This document shows, piece by piece, positions 36,733-46,142 of a stretch of DNA of 64,000 nucleotides. The notes beneath the pieces are model-generated. The model made no database searches and was not told the origin of the DNA. It saw nothing but the letters and a program-made list of their open reading frames with translations. Made by a program: the position numbers and the translations under genes. Source of the DNA: Bacteriovoracaceae bacterium (GTDB lineage Bacteria > Bdellovibrionota > Bacteriovoracia > Bacteriovoracales > Bacteriovoracaceae); assembly GCA_016784965.1 (NCBI GenBank), contig JADHTQ010000008.1, forward strand, positions 1 through 64,000, read 5' to 3'. The stretch's first letter is position 1, and each line of letters starts with the position of its first letter.

Positions 36733-37977
36733 TTATTCTAATAAATGGGTAATAAGTCCACTTCTTAGTTTGGGCTCAAACCAAGTTGACTTAGGCGGCA
36801 TAACCTTGCCGGCATCGGCAACACTCATCAGTTGAGCAATTGAGGTAGGGTAAAGCTTAAATGCTACCTTTGCCTCACCACTATTAACTCTTTTTTCTAA
36901 CTCAGATGCCCCTCTAATGCCCCCTACAAAGTCGATATTATTATCCACTCTAGGATCTCCAATGCCCAGCAGAGGAGCTAATAAGTTGTTTTGCAAAATT
37001 GCGACATCTAGTGACTCAACTGGATCCTCATTGGGGTAAGTTCCCTCTTTTGCCTGCAGTTGATACCAAAGGCCATCAAGGTACATGCCAAACTCTTTAG
37101 ACTGCTTGGGGCTTGGATCAACACCTTCTCCAATAATGTTAAATTTTTCTTTTACTTTGACCATAAACTCATTGGTAGAAAGACCATTCATGGTAAAAAC
37201 CACACGGTTATAATCTAGAATTTTTAGTTGAGTGGCAGGAAATAACACAGCTAAAAAGTAATTATACTCTTTGTCATCAGATGGACTTGGATCTTCGCTA
37301 ATTTTATGGGCCTTAGCTCGGGCAGCAGATGCACTGCGGTGATGGCCGTCTGCCACGTAGAGATAATCAACGGATTTAAAATGATTAATTAGCTGCTCAG
37401 TAGTCGCTTGGTCTCGAATAACCCATACAGTGTGGGCAATCCCATCTTCTTTGACAAAATCAACATCGGGAGCATGATTTTGGACATAGCTTTCAATTAA
37501 GGTGTCTACTGCTTGTTGGTCGCGGTAAGTTAAAAAGACCGGGCCGGCATTGGCATTTAACGTAACAACATGTCTTGTGCGATCATCTTCTTTGACCTTC
37601 CTTGTAAATTCATGTTTTTTAATTATATCTTTGTTATATTCATCTGCACTGACACAGCTGACGAGCCCATATTGAACATGCCCTTCCATCACTTGTTTGT
37701 AAATGTAAAGGTGAGGAGTGGAGTCTTGAACTAATACTTTATCTTCAATCATCTTATAGAAGTTATCATGGGCCTTTTGGTAGACTCGATCATCATATAG
37801 ATCTATATCTTTTGCCAAATCAATTTCAGGTTTTACAACGTGAAGAAAAGAGTAGGGATTGTCTTTGGCAATTTCATATGCTTCTGATTTATTTAAAACA
37901 TCATAGGGAAAAGATGCCACTTGCTCTGCTAGTTCATTAGTGGGTCTAACTCCTTTAAAACTTCTTACGGTAACCAT
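36733..37977 (-). CDS. DUF1015-family protein
   Basis: 414 aa from the ATG at 37977 (AAGGAGC eight bases upstream; a longer frame with a Lys-rich leader from 38076 is rejected). Family phrases: GVRPTNELAEQVASFPYDVL at the N-terminus, YNPSF-like NPYSFLHVVKPE, and YVADGHHRSASA with VGGIRG. Cytoplasmic; biochemical role not established to my knowledge, though the gene is often beside serA and serC. The ADGHHR motif resembles nucleotide/serine-binding ParB-like folds, so a kinase or sensor role in serine metabolism is conceivable. Confidence 0.88.
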   Translation of the reverse strand: MVTVRSFKGVRPTNELAEQVASFPYDVLNKSEAYEIAKDNPYSFLHVVKPEIDLAKDIDLYDDRVYQKAHDNFYKMIEDKVLVQDSTPHLYIYKQVMEGHVQYGLVSCVSADEYNKDIIKKHEFTRKVKEDDRTRHVVTLNANAGPVFLTYRDQQAVDTLIESYVQNHAPDVDFVKEDGIAHTVWVIRDQATTEQLINHFKSVDYLYVADGHHRSASAARAKAHKISEDPSPSDDKEYNYFLAVLFPATQLKILDYNRVVFTMNGLSTNEFMVKVKEKFNIIGEGVDPSPKQSKEFGMYLDGLWYQLQAKEGTYPNEDPVESLDVAILQNNLLAPLLGIGDPRVDNNIDFVGGIRGASELEKRVNSGEAKVAFKLYPTSIAQLMSVADAGKVMPPKSTWFEPKLRSGLITHLLE

Positions 37978-38026
37978 GACACAAGCTCCTTTACAATTTT
38001 TTTTAATAATCTTTTTTTTTAATTTT

Positions 38027-39367
38027 TTATGTTTTATGAATTTGGTGTGACTTAATTCTCTCTGCTTTAATATCACATTTGTATTTTTGTAACTTCGAAA
38101 CGATCTTACTTACAAGCAATAGGTTTACCAGCAGATTAGGAATCAGAATAAGGCCTAAAATCGCATCAGACACATTGATAATTTTTTGTAGACCAAAGTA
38201 GCTGCCTCCAAATACTGAAATGGTAAAAAGGAGTTTAAACAGTACTATAAAACGTCCTCCAAAGAGAAACTCGTAGGACTTCTGCCCAATCTCTGACCAG
38301 GTAACGATGGTGGAAAAAGCAAACAACACCGCCATGGCAGTGATCATGTACTCACCACCGATGCCTACGGTATTTTTAAAAGCTGCTGCAGTAAGCTCAA
38401 TGCCGGCAATAGGGCCCGCGCTGTGCCAAGAGTTGGACATCAAAATGACAAGTGCAGTGATCGTTGAGACGATTATGGTATCAATTAGAGGACCAAGCAT
38501 TCCAACAATTCCCGCTTGAATGGGATTTGTTTCAAAGGAGCGGTCATACATAGCAGCATTACCCAGACCTGCCTCATTGGAAAATACCGCTCGCTTAATT
38601 CCATGAGCTATAACCTGTCTAAAACTGATTCCAATACCGCCGCCAATAATCGCTTTTGCACCAAAAGCATAAGAAATTATCAGGTCAAAGTATTTTGGTA
38701 CCAACGTAATGTGTGAAAAAATGACCCAAAGAGATAAGAGTGTATATGACACAACTAAAAGGGGAGCGATTTTTGTAACAAAGGTGCGAATTTTAGTAAT
38801 GCCGCCAATAACAACAAGACCGGTTACAATGACAAAAATGATGCTTGATATGTACGGAGGAAGTCCTGTCGAGACTTCTAACATTTTGCTCATTTGATTT
38901 GACTGGAATATGTTCCCAGCAGAAAATGCGGCACAAATGGTTAGCAGTGAATAAATAAGAGCTAGCGGATAAAATTTTTTCCCCAAACCATTTTTGATGG
39001 TATACATAGGACCAATTAGGCCATTAAAAGTGGGATCGCGAAAAATTATACCCAAAGAGACAGATACCATTTTTATTGCCATACCCAAAAAGCCAGCAAC
39101 CCACATCCAAAAAATACTTCCAGGACCTCCAGTAGAAATGGCAATTGCCACCCCTGCAACACTACCAAGACCTATGGGAGTAGATATAGCTTGAGTGAAT
39201 GTTTGAAAGCTAGAAATTTCTTTGTCAGTTTGCTTGACATACCTACCGATAATTATGCGGACAGCATGATAACAAAAGCGAAACTGGGGAAATAACAAAT
39301 ATAATGTTAAAAATACTCCAGTACCAATAAAGAAAATAACGAGTGGAAGGTCCCAAATGTAATTCAT
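38027..39367 (-). CDS. AGCS-family sodium:alanine/glycine symporter
   Basis: 446 aa, about ten transmembrane helices. Family signature GPGSIFWMWVAGFLGM (about 80-95) and the downstream FSNEAGLGNAAM are both intact. Imports alanine, glycine or serine with sodium. Lies 6 bases behind the MetS-like small gene and 49 bases before DUF1015, so it belongs to the same amino-acid unit. Ribosome site is weak, suggesting coupling. Confidence 0.93.
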   Translation of the reverse strand: MNYIWDLPLVIFFIGTGVFLTLYLLFPQFRFCYHAVRIIIGRYVKQTDKEISSFQTFTQAISTPIGLGSVAGVAIAISTGGPGSIFWMWVAGFLGMAIKMVSVSLGIIFRDPTFNGLIGPMYTIKNGLGKKFYPLALIYSLLTICAAFSAGNIFQSNQMSKMLEVSTGLPPYISSIIFVIVTGLVVIGGITKIRTFVTKIAPLLVVSYTLLSLWVIFSHITLVPKYFDLIISYAFGAKAIIGGGIGISFRQVIAHGIKRAVFSNEAGLGNAAMYDRSFETNPIQAGIVGMLGPLIDTIIVSTITALVILMSNSWHSAGPIAGIELTAAAFKNTVGIGGEYMITAMAVLFAFSTIVTWSEIGQKSYEFLFGGRFIVLFKLLFTISVFGGSYFGLQKIINVSDAILGLILIPNLLVNLLLVSKIVSKLQKYKCDIKAERIKSHQIHKT

Positions 39368-39373
39368 GTCATA

Positions 39374-39457
39374 TCACATTTTCAGGTATCCCCACATGGT
39401 ACCACCAAATAGGATTATAAATATAATGATGCCCATTATTATTGCTATAGCACTCAT
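39374..39457 (-). CDS. metS: MetS-like 27-aa transporter small subunit
   Basis: 27 residues: a short N-terminus, one transmembrane helix AIAIIMGIIIFIILFGG, and the tail TMWGYLKM. This fits the MetS family of small subunits (about 30 aa, motif G-x-x-W near the C-terminus) that accompany NSS/SNF-type methionine/alanine importers (MetP). Its ATG overlaps the stop of the NSS transporter gene by four bases (ATGA), so it is translationally coupled, exactly as in metPS operons. It is below usual gene-calling size. Confidence 0.85.
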   Translation of the reverse strand: MSAIAIIMGIIIFIILFGGTMWGYLKM

Positions 39458-41100
39458 ACGTCTCTCCGCTGTTTAAAAAAGAAGGTAAATAGGCCGATAC
39501 CTGAAAAAACAATTAAATATACGATAGGAAGTATCTTGTTTCCTGACTGATAAAATTGGTAAAAAGTCCACATTAACCCTACATAAGAGACAATCCACCC
39601 ACCAAATTTTATGTATCTGCTTTTGATTTTAGTTAGTCCATCTTCATAGTTTTCTAGAATGAAGGATAGATATATTGAACTAATCAGCAAAAACCAGCCT
39701 CCGGTCATAAGGGCCCAAATTGGATAGCCTTCATAGGGCGTTTGAACTTCTTTGATGATACTAGTAATGATAGTAAGAATGAGGGCAACGGGAGTTATGT
39801 ATTTTACACAAAATATCCAAAAGCCTCGAAGTTCAATTTCTGATGTTGAGTCCATATCCTTAACAACTCGCCTTATATCGACAAACCAACCAATAAGTAT
39901 TGCCTCCAAAAGTCCCACAATCACCAGACCCCAATTCATCCAGTGATCTATTAAATCTAGCCAGTAAAGTCCAGCTTGAGTAGTAAATAAAGTACCTGCC
40001 AAAAATCCAACAACACATACCCAAAATGCAGTAGTTTCTCGCTTGATATTGAGGGAGTCTCGCAAGGAAGTTACAATTCCTTCAACAAGAGAAAACGCAG
40101 AATCGATTCCTAAAGTTAGCAACATAAAGAAAAACAGCACAGCAAATATCGATTGAGACATTGCTCCACCGGGCAATATGCTGATGGCGGTGGGATAGAT
40201 GATAAATGCCAGTCCAGGTCCACCCTTGGCAACTTGATCAATCGGTTGATTTGTAGAAACCGCCAGATATCCTAGAACTGAAAAAATGGCAAAGCCAGCT
40301 AAAAATGATGTTAAGCAGTTGGCAAACGATACCACCCACGCGTTGGTATTAATATCTGACTCTCTTGGCAGATAAGAGGCATAGGCAATCATGACCCCGA
40401 ATCCCAGGGAGAGGGAGAAAAATATTTGTCCATAGGCCGCAAGCCACACCCCCGGATCAAGTAATTTAGCAAAATCTGGAGTTAAATAATAATTGAGACC
40501 ACCAGCTGCTCCTTTAAGGGTGACGCCTCTAATAATTAAGATGAGTAGTAGTAACCAAGGTAGACCGACGGTCCAAGTTACGACTTTACCGACGACCCCG
40601 ACTCCTTTAAAAATGATAAAAAAGACGGCCAACCAGGTTAAAAAATTGCCCAATACAATGGGCCATTGAATTCCGCCCAAAACCCCGATGCCACTACTTA
40701 AGCCTAAGATATTTTTATAAAAGAAAGATCCTTCACGTCCGGCCCAGCTTACTCCAAATGAATGGTACAAATAATTCCACGCCCACCCCATAATAACGGT
40801 GTAATATATGGTAATCATTGACGCGACTGCCAGTGAGATCCACCCGATATAGTTGGATCTATCATTTACCATACCGTATGCTTCAGTAGGTCCTTTTTGG
40901 GAGCGTACACCCAAGTAATACTCCAGGGCCACCAGTGGTACCCCCGTCGTTATAAGAGCAATGATATAAGGAATGAAAAATGCCCCGCCTCCATTAGAGT
41001 AGGCCATGTAAGGGAATCGCCACACGTTGCCAAGGCCAATGGCTGACCCTATTGCTGCCATCAGGAAGGCGCTCCGTTTGTCCCATCTTTCTCTTGCCAT
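39454..41100 (-). CDS. metP: NSS/SNF-family sodium-dependent amino-acid transporter (MetP-like)
   Basis: 548 aa, about twelve transmembrane helices. The N-terminal sodium- and substrate-binding region SAIGLGNVWRFPYMAYSNGG is intact. QIFFSLSLGFGVMIAYASY (helix 6) and IDSAFSLVEG (helix 8) are the other family marks. Paired with a MetS-like small subunit, it probably imports methionine and/or alanine. GGGAGAAA stands before the ATG. First gene of the minus-strand amino-acid unit metP-metS-agcS-DUF1015-serA. Confidence 0.92.
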   Translation of the reverse strand: MARERWDKRSAFLMAAIGSAIGLGNVWRFPYMAYSNGGGAFFIPYIIALITTGVPLVALEYYLGVRSQKGPTEAYGMVNDRSNYIGWISLAVASMITIYYTVIMGWAWNYLYHSFGVSWAGREGSFFYKNILGLSSGIGVLGGIQWPIVLGNFLTWLAVFFIIFKGVGVVGKVVTWTVGLPWLLLLILIIRGVTLKGAAGGLNYYLTPDFAKLLDPGVWLAAYGQIFFSLSLGFGVMIAYASYLPRESDINTNAWVVSFANCLTSFLAGFAIFSVLGYLAVSTNQPIDQVAKGGPGLAFIIYPTAISILPGGAMSQSIFAVLFFFMLLTLGIDSAFSLVEGIVTSLRDSLNIKRETTAFWVCVVGFLAGTLFTTQAGLYWLDLIDHWMNWGLVIVGLLEAILIGWFVDIRRVVKDMDSTSEIELRGFWIFCVKYITPVALILTIITSIIKEVQTPYEGYPIWALMTGGWFLLISSIYLSFILENYEDGLTKIKSRYIKFGGWIVSYVGLMWTFYQFYQSGNKILPIVYLIVFSGIGLFTFFFKQRRDV

Positions 41101-41248
41101 ACAATTTCTCCCATCAAATTTGGTAGTGTTGTTATTATAAAAGTATTTATAGTTCTATGAAATTATTCACAATTACGTGGAAAAGGTCAATAAATCCGAT
41201 CAAATAATTAGAATAAATGTGTAAATATGAAAAGTTGTTATTTAGATG

Positions 41249-41277
41249 TTGCGCAGCGTCAAGAGTTAGTGTAGTAT
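41249..41277 (+). promoter_or_regulatory. Promoter of the EEP-fold secreted protein gene
   Basis: TTGCGC (41249-41254) and TAGTAT (41272-41277) with 17 bases between; the start codon follows 73 bases downstream. Confidence 0.4.
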
Positions 41278-41350
41278 GTGCACAAATTCTACAACTAAAT
41301 ATATGAGTTAAGCATTAGATTGCATCAATCTTACCTTCTTGGAGAGCAAT

Positions 41351-42835
41351 ATGAAGATCAATAATATCACAAAAGTATGTATCCTTTTTTTTCTAATGAT
41401 ATCAGCACCTTATTCTGGAGTTCTTGCTGATAATAGCAGTGACCAAAAGACCAAAAGTTTTAAAGTTTTATCGCTTCACTCATGGGCGGTTAGGGCCTAT
41501 ATTGAGGTCGGATCGGACTTATTAGGCTTTATATCTGGAGGTATTACTGACGGCACATATAGCGGCTCTATCGATTTTGCTTCAGATATTGACATACGCA
41601 TGAAGATGTTTCCTAAGTTAATTTCAAGTACAGGTGCAGATATTGTTTTTATCCAAGAGACCTGGGGGGAGCTTGGTAAACAGTTGACTGATGCGCTTGC
41701 CAAAGAAGGATACACTAACAAAATACAGCTTGCAGAATACAATCCACCAAAATTTAATGCCCGAGATGGTGTATTTCAAAAAGAATTGACTATTTTTGGA
41801 GAGCAGCTTTGGCGTCCATTTACTAAAGGATTGGATTTTGGTTTTGGACGTCGCTACAGGCCAGTTTGGGGAGAAGATTTTTTTAAATCTACTTATCGGG
41901 GGATTGCACGTTATTATAGTTCTGTGCTTGATGGTCGCTTTTGGACTTTTGCTGAAGATGAAGAAGATTTTCGCTTTGCGGAATATGGCCTGTCTTTGAT
42001 CTCAGATATCAAAAAAATTCGGACAAATATGGGTAATGGACTCCTAATTGTTTCAAAAGAGAAGTTTAAAATCGCTGATAGCTCTGAGTGTAAAACAGAG
42101 CAAATGCGTTTTCATAAATACACGACATTTGATGAAGTTTTTACAATGAAAGGTGCGATTAAAACCTGTGTAGAGATTCCAGGTGTTGGGATTGTGGAGC
42201 TTTATAATTCTCACTTGGGAGCTGCTGACTGGGTAGCCGGAGATAAGACTAAGGCAGGATATTTTGATGCAGAAATGGACTCTAAGAGGGCAATTCAGGC
42301 AAAGGAGTTGGCTAACTTTATTAACGAAACACATGATCCTAATAGACCAATGATTGCAGGTATTTCTCTTGGTACTCACTATTTTAAAGTAGTTGACGGA
42401 GAATTTGATCCACAACAATTGTCTACAGAATACTCTTATATGGTCGGTGATGCCAAGGGGCGTGTTGAAAATGACAACGAAGATACTGTGGGATTTATTG
42501 ATACCTTTGCTGCTGTTCATTATAATAAAAAAGGAAGTGAGTATAGTTATCTAAGGCCTGCATATACTGGAAATGCCGACGAAAATGAGGCGATGGTTGA
42601 ATATGGTTGGTTTGCAGATGAGCCAAAAATGACCTCTGATCACATATTTGTATCACCAAATAACAGCTTTGTTCCTTCAGAGTCGGAGTTATTTTTAAAT
42701 GAAGACATAACAGATGATACTTTGGCCAAAGTGGGTATAGATGTAGAACAATTGCTTCAAAGTGCAGAAGCTGCAAGCTATCCAAAAAGGCTGGTTACCC
42801 ACTACGGAGTATTGACCACATTTGAAGTGAAGTAA
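41351..42835 (+). CDS. Secreted endonuclease/exonuclease/phosphatase-fold protein, active site degenerate
   Basis: 494 aa from the ATG at 41351 (GGAG six bases upstream), signal peptide to about residue 26 (VLA). The order of motifs follows neutral-sphingomyelinase/DNase I-type enzymes: KVLSLHSW (usually an Asn where His is), ADIVFIQETWG (metal-binding Glu intact), GLLIVSK, YNSHLGA (catalytic-type His kept), and SDHIFVSP. But the GDxN motif reads AGISLGTHY and the closing SDH reads VTHYGV, so the Asp and Asn needed for catalysis appear missing. It could be a divergent phosphodiesterase or a non-catalytic lipid-binding relative. Monocistronic. Confidence 0.6.
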   Translation: MKINNITKVCILFFLMISAPYSGVLADNSSDQKTKSFKVLSLHSWAVRAYIEVGSDLLGFISGGITDGTYSGSIDFASDIDIRMKMFPKLISSTGADIVFIQETWGELGKQLTDALAKEGYTNKIQLAEYNPPKFNARDGVFQKELTIFGEQLWRPFTKGLDFGFGRRYRPVWGEDFFKSTYRGIARYYSSVLDGRFWTFAEDEEDFRFAEYGLSLISDIKKIRTNMGNGLLIVSKEKFKIADSSECKTEQMRFHKYTTFDEVFTMKGAIKTCVEIPGVGIVELYNSHLGAADWVAGDKTKAGYFDAEMDSKRAIQAKELANFINETHDPNRPMIAGISLGTHYFKVVDGEFDPQQLSTEYSYMVGDAKGRVENDNEDTVGFIDTFAAVHYNKKGSEYSYLRPAYTGNADENEAMVEYGWFADEPKMTSDHIFVSPNNSFVPSESELFLNEDITDDTLAKVGIDVEQLLQSAEAASYPKRLVTHYGVLTTFEVK

Positions 42836-42856
42836 TTAATTCAATTTGCGGGGAGT

Positions 42857-44047
42857 TTACCTATAAAGAAGGCAATTGGATCTATTACTTAAAAATAGGT
42901 CCATCTGCTTTTGTTCAAGACTAATTAACTCCTCAAAACTACCAAGGGATTCAACCCATTTTCTAATTTTATCACTACCGTTTATTACATCTATCGGGAG
43001 GATATCGTTTTCATACTCATAGGGAGGACTCTTCCACAAAAAATCAGCTCCCAAGTGTTTATACAAAAACTGACAGAGAAATTGCCCCAATTTCCAGGGT
43101 CTAAACTTCAATCTATCCACCACGTGAATCTGGTATCCTCCACAAGAAATTTCTGCATGTTTTTGAAACGTCGGCATATAATACAGAGGACGAAGAATAA
43201 ATCCTTCCAGATCTGTTTTTTTAAGTTCTCTAAGCAGTACTTCTAAAAGCTCAAACGGCTTAATTTTAGGGTGACCGATAATTTCCAAGCTTCTAGTGGT
43301 GCCACGTCCTTCTGAGATATTGGTTCCCTCAAAAAGTACTGTTGCTACAAAGGGAAATGCTGCATCCACTGTAGGAAGGTTGGGAGAGGGCAGGACCCAA
43401 GGCAGTTTAGTATCTTCAAAAAACATGTTGCGCTGCCATCCATTCATCGGAATAACGGTTAGGTTACACTGGGTATTGCAATAAAGCTGACTAAAGCGAG
43501 CGATTTCACCCATGGTCATACCATGACGCACCGGGATCGGGTGGTGTCCCACAAAAGATTGAAACTCCTCCTCCCGAATATTCCCTTCAATTATGTCTCC
43601 GCCGATAGGATTGGGGCGATCTAAGACTACGACGTCAATATCCTGCTTTCCACATGCCTCCATTGCATACGCCATGGTCGTAATATAGGTATAGATCCTA
43701 CATCCCACGTCCTGAAGGTCGATAATCAAAGTATCTATCCCCTCTAACATTTCTGGAGTTGGGATGCGCGTATCTGAATACAAACTGTAAACTGGAAGCT
43801 TGAAATATGGGTGAGTGAAGTTAGAGGACTCGATCATATTATCTTGCACGTCAGTAACTAGTCCGTGTTGCGGGCCAAATAATTTGATCAACCGGTCAGA
43901 GAAGATTTTTTTGAGGTGAGTTATCCCGATCTCATAATTATCATCTACTGAAGCACTGTGGCAAAGGTAGCCAATGTTGCCTTTGATGCTATTTTTCCAT
44001 TTGTTATCATTGATAAGCTCCATTAAACCAGTTGTTGTGCGTGTCAT
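42857..44047 (-). CDS. namZ: DUF1343 / NamZ-type exo-beta-N-acetylmuramidase-like protein
   Basis: 396 aa. Family phrases: LFGPQHGL (near 57), PVYSLYSDTR, IDLQDVGCRIYTY, VVLDRPNPIGG, RHGMTMGEIA, WVLPSPNLPT and FEGTNISEGRGTT. NamZ of Bacillus subtilis releases MurNAc from the non-reducing end of peptidoglycan fragments; by homology this protein would recycle cell-wall sugars. No signal peptide is visible, so it should act in the cytoplasm, unlike many exported relatives. For a predator, digestion of imported prey muropeptides is plausible. Monocistronic, divergent from thyA. Confidence 0.85.
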   Translation of the reverse strand: MTRTTTGLMELINDNKWKNSIKGNIGYLCHSASVDDNYEIGITHLKKIFSDRLIKLFGPQHGLVTDVQDNMIESSNFTHPYFKLPVYSLYSDTRIPTPEMLEGIDTLIIDLQDVGCRIYTYITTMAYAMEACGKQDIDVVVLDRPNPIGGDIIEGNIREEEFQSFVGHHPIPVRHGMTMGEIARFSQLYCNTQCNLTVIPMNGWQRNMFFEDTKLPWVLPSPNLPTVDAAFPFVATVLFEGTNISEGRGTTRSLEIIGHPKIKPFELLEVLLRELKKTDLEGFILRPLYYMPTFQKHAEISCGGYQIHVVDRLKFRPWKLGQFLCQFLYKHLGADFLWKSPPYEYENDILPIDVINGSDKIRKWVESLGSFEELISLEQKQMDLFLSNRSNCLLYR

Positions 44048-44098
44048 TGTAACTATCCAAAAAAACTTTAAAGTTGAAAAAGGGTTGTATTAGAAATA

Positions 44099-44128
44099 TT
44101 GTCATATTTTAACAAAAACTACTAATAA
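44099..44128 (+). promoter_or_regulatory. Promoter of thyA-folA-plsC
   Basis: TTGTCA (44099-44104) and TAATAA (44123-44128) with 18 bases between; thyA GTG is 17 bases beyond the -10 box. Confidence 0.5.
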
Positions 44129-44145
44129 AATTAAATGGAGCTAAC

Positions 44146-44940
44146 GTGAAGCAGTATTTGCAGCTTGTCCAACATGTAATGGATAATGGGATTGAAAAAT
44201 CTGATAGAACGGGGACTGGAACCATCTCTGTTTTTGGACATCAAACTCGCTATAATTTGCGCGAAGGTTTTCCACTGGTCACTACAAAAAAGTGCCATTT
44301 AAGATCAATAATCCATGAGCTTCTTTGGTTTTTAAGCGGTGACACAAATATCAAATATCTAAAAGATAACAAGGTAAGAATCTGGAACGAGTGGGCCGAT
44401 GAAAACGGTGATTTGGGGCCTGTGTATGGGGCCCAATGGCGAAGGTGGCTTGGCAGCGATGGCAAAACATATGATCAGATAGAGGAGTTGATATCTCAAA
44501 TTAAATCAAACCCCGACTCTAGAAGGTTAATTGTCAGCGGATGGAATGTAGGAGAGTTGTCTAAGATGGCCTTGCCACCCTGTCACGCCTTTATGCAATT
44601 TTATGTGGCAGGTGAAGAGCTTTCTTGTCAGCTCTATCAGCGCTCAGCAGATGTTTTTTTAGGAGTGCCATTTAATGTGGCATCCTATGCTCTTTTAACC
44701 ATGATGATTGCTCAGGTGTGTGACCTAAAGGTTGGAGAGTTTGTTCATACTTTAGGTGATGCCCACCTCTATCTAAATCACTTGGAGCAGGCCAAACTAC
44801 AGCTGTCGCGTAGTCCTTTTAAGTTACCCACCATGAAGCTTAACCCTGAAATTAAAAATATTTTTGAATTTCGCTACGGCGATTTTGAGTTGGTGGACTA
44901 CCAAAGTCACCCAACTATCAAGGCGGAGATAGCGGTATGA
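44146..44940 (+). CDS. thyA: Thymidylate synthase
   Basis: 264 aa, same length as E. coli ThyA. Methylates dUMP to dTMP using methylene-tetrahydrofolate. Landmarks: [12 protein letters not shown], the catalytic Cys in [29 protein letters not shown], and the DAHLYLNH motif. GTG start with GGAG five bases upstream. Overlaps folA by ATGA, fitting the metabolic link (it produces dihydrofolate). Confidence 0.98.
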   Translation: MKQYLQLVQHVMDNGIEKSDRTGTGTISVFGHQTRYNLREGFPLVTTKKCHLRSIIHELLWFLSGDTNIKYLKDNKVRIWNEWADENGDLGPVYGAQWRRWLGSDGKTYDQIEELISQIKSNPDSRRLIVSGWNVGELSKMALPPCHAFMQFYVAGEELSCQLYQRSADVFLGVPFNVASYALLTMMIAQVCDLKVGEFVHTLGDAHLYLNHLEQAKLQLSRSPFKLPTMKLNPEIKNIFEFRYGDFELVDYQSHPTIKAEIAV

Positions 44941-45431
44941 TTATTTCTATGATAGTGGCAATTGGCAATAATAGAGAAATTGGCCTAAACAATAAAATGC
45001 TTTGGCATGTGCGCGAAGATTTTAAAAATTTTAAACGTATTACCATGGGTCACCACTTGGTAATGGGTAGAAAAACGTTTGAATCAATCGGGAAGCCCCT
45101 GCCTGGGAGAGACACGATTATTGTTACAAGAAATAAATCATATAAACAAAAGGACTGTTTGGTCGCCCATAGTCTGCAAGATGCGGTTTTGATGGCCAAA
45201 AATGCTGGTGAAGAAGAGTTATTTATTTTGGGGGGAGCTCAAATATATGAGCAAGCCTTAGAGTTAGCTTCCAAAATACATTTATCTAGGATAGACTTTG
45301 AGGGAGAGGCAGATGCATATTTTCCTCAATTTGAACACCTGGAATGGAAAAAAACTCAATCTGTAGAGCATGAGGCAATCAATGATACACCATCTTGGCG
45401 GTATGAAGTTTTAGAAAAAGTGGGAATTTAA
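44937..45431 (+). CDS. folA: Dihydrofolate reductase
   Basis: 164 aa. Regenerates tetrahydrofolate from the dihydrofolate made by ThyA. Landmarks: [19 protein letters not shown], active-site acidic residue in [26 protein letters not shown], and the NADPH-binding [14 protein letters not shown]. Start overlaps the thyA stop. Confidence 0.96.
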   Translation: MIISMIVAIGNNREIGLNNKMLWHVREDFKNFKRITMGHHLVMGRKTFESIGKPLPGRDTIIVTRNKSYKQKDCLVAHSLQDAVLMAKNAGEEELFILGGAQIYEQALELASKIHLSRIDFEGEADAYFPQFEHLEWKKTQSVEHEAINDTPSWRYEVLEKVGI

Positions 45432-45433
45432 TT

Positions 45434-46138
45434 GTGATATTTGTGGTTCGCGTGGTTATTTTTTTTGTATTTATGTTTTTCAGTACGCTCATTGCACTAA
45501 TCGTTAGCCTTTTAAGACCATTTGATCCAATGAATACTTGGTTTGCGGCCAAAATATTTGGATATGGTTCATTTTTTATCTTGGGCCTCGATTTAGATAT
45601 TACGGGGGAAGAGTTTTTAAATTCTAGTCGTCCCTGTATATTTATCTCAAACCACCAATCAAACTTTGATATCTTTCCCTGTACCCGTATTGTCCCACAA
45701 AGGACAGTGAGTATGGGTAAAAAAAGTATGAAATATATCCCTCTTTTTGGAATAATGTATTGGTTTGCAGGCAACATTCTCATCGATAGAAAAAACAAGA
45801 AAAAGGCACTGTCGACTATGAATGCTGCATCTGTGGCATTAACAAATAAGAAAACATCAATTTGGATCTTTCCAGAAGGTACAAGAAATCATGGTAAGGG
45901 CCTTCTCCATTTCAAGCGAGGCGCGTTTTATACAGCAATTGATGCCCAAGTACCAGTTGTTCCGGTATGTCTAAGTAGTCACAAAAACTTAAATTTTAAC
46001 AAGTTTAAAAGTGGAACGGTCAAAATCAGAGTGCTTGATCCCATTTTGACCAAAGGTCTAGGCCCTGATGATGCCAGAGAGCTTTCTGTAAAATGTCGGG
46101 ATTTGATCAAGGCTTCACTAGATGTATTAGATAACTAA
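45434..46138 (+). CDS. plsC: 1-acyl-sn-glycerol-3-phosphate acyltransferase (PlsC family)
   Basis: 234 aa, GTG start two bases after folA. N-terminal membrane helix (4-23). Acyltransferase block I is SNHQSNFD (the NHxxxxD catalytic pair), block II VSMGKKSMKYIPLFG, block III IWIFPEGTRNHG, block IV VPVVPVCLS. Makes phosphatidic acid in phospholipid synthesis. Likely co-transcribed with thyA-folA by placement only. Confidence 0.92.
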   Translation: MIFVVRVVIFFVFMFFSTLIALIVSLLRPFDPMNTWFAAKIFGYGSFFILGLDLDITGEEFLNSSRPCIFISNHQSNFDIFPCTRIVPQRTVSMGKKSMKYIPLFGIMYWFAGNILIDRKNKKKALSTMNAASVALTNKKTSIWIFPEGTRNHGKGLLHFKRGAFYTAIDAQVPVVPVCLSSHKNLNFNKFKSGTVKIRVLDPILTKGLGPDDARELSVKCRDLIKASLDVLDN

Positions 46139-46142
46139 GAAT

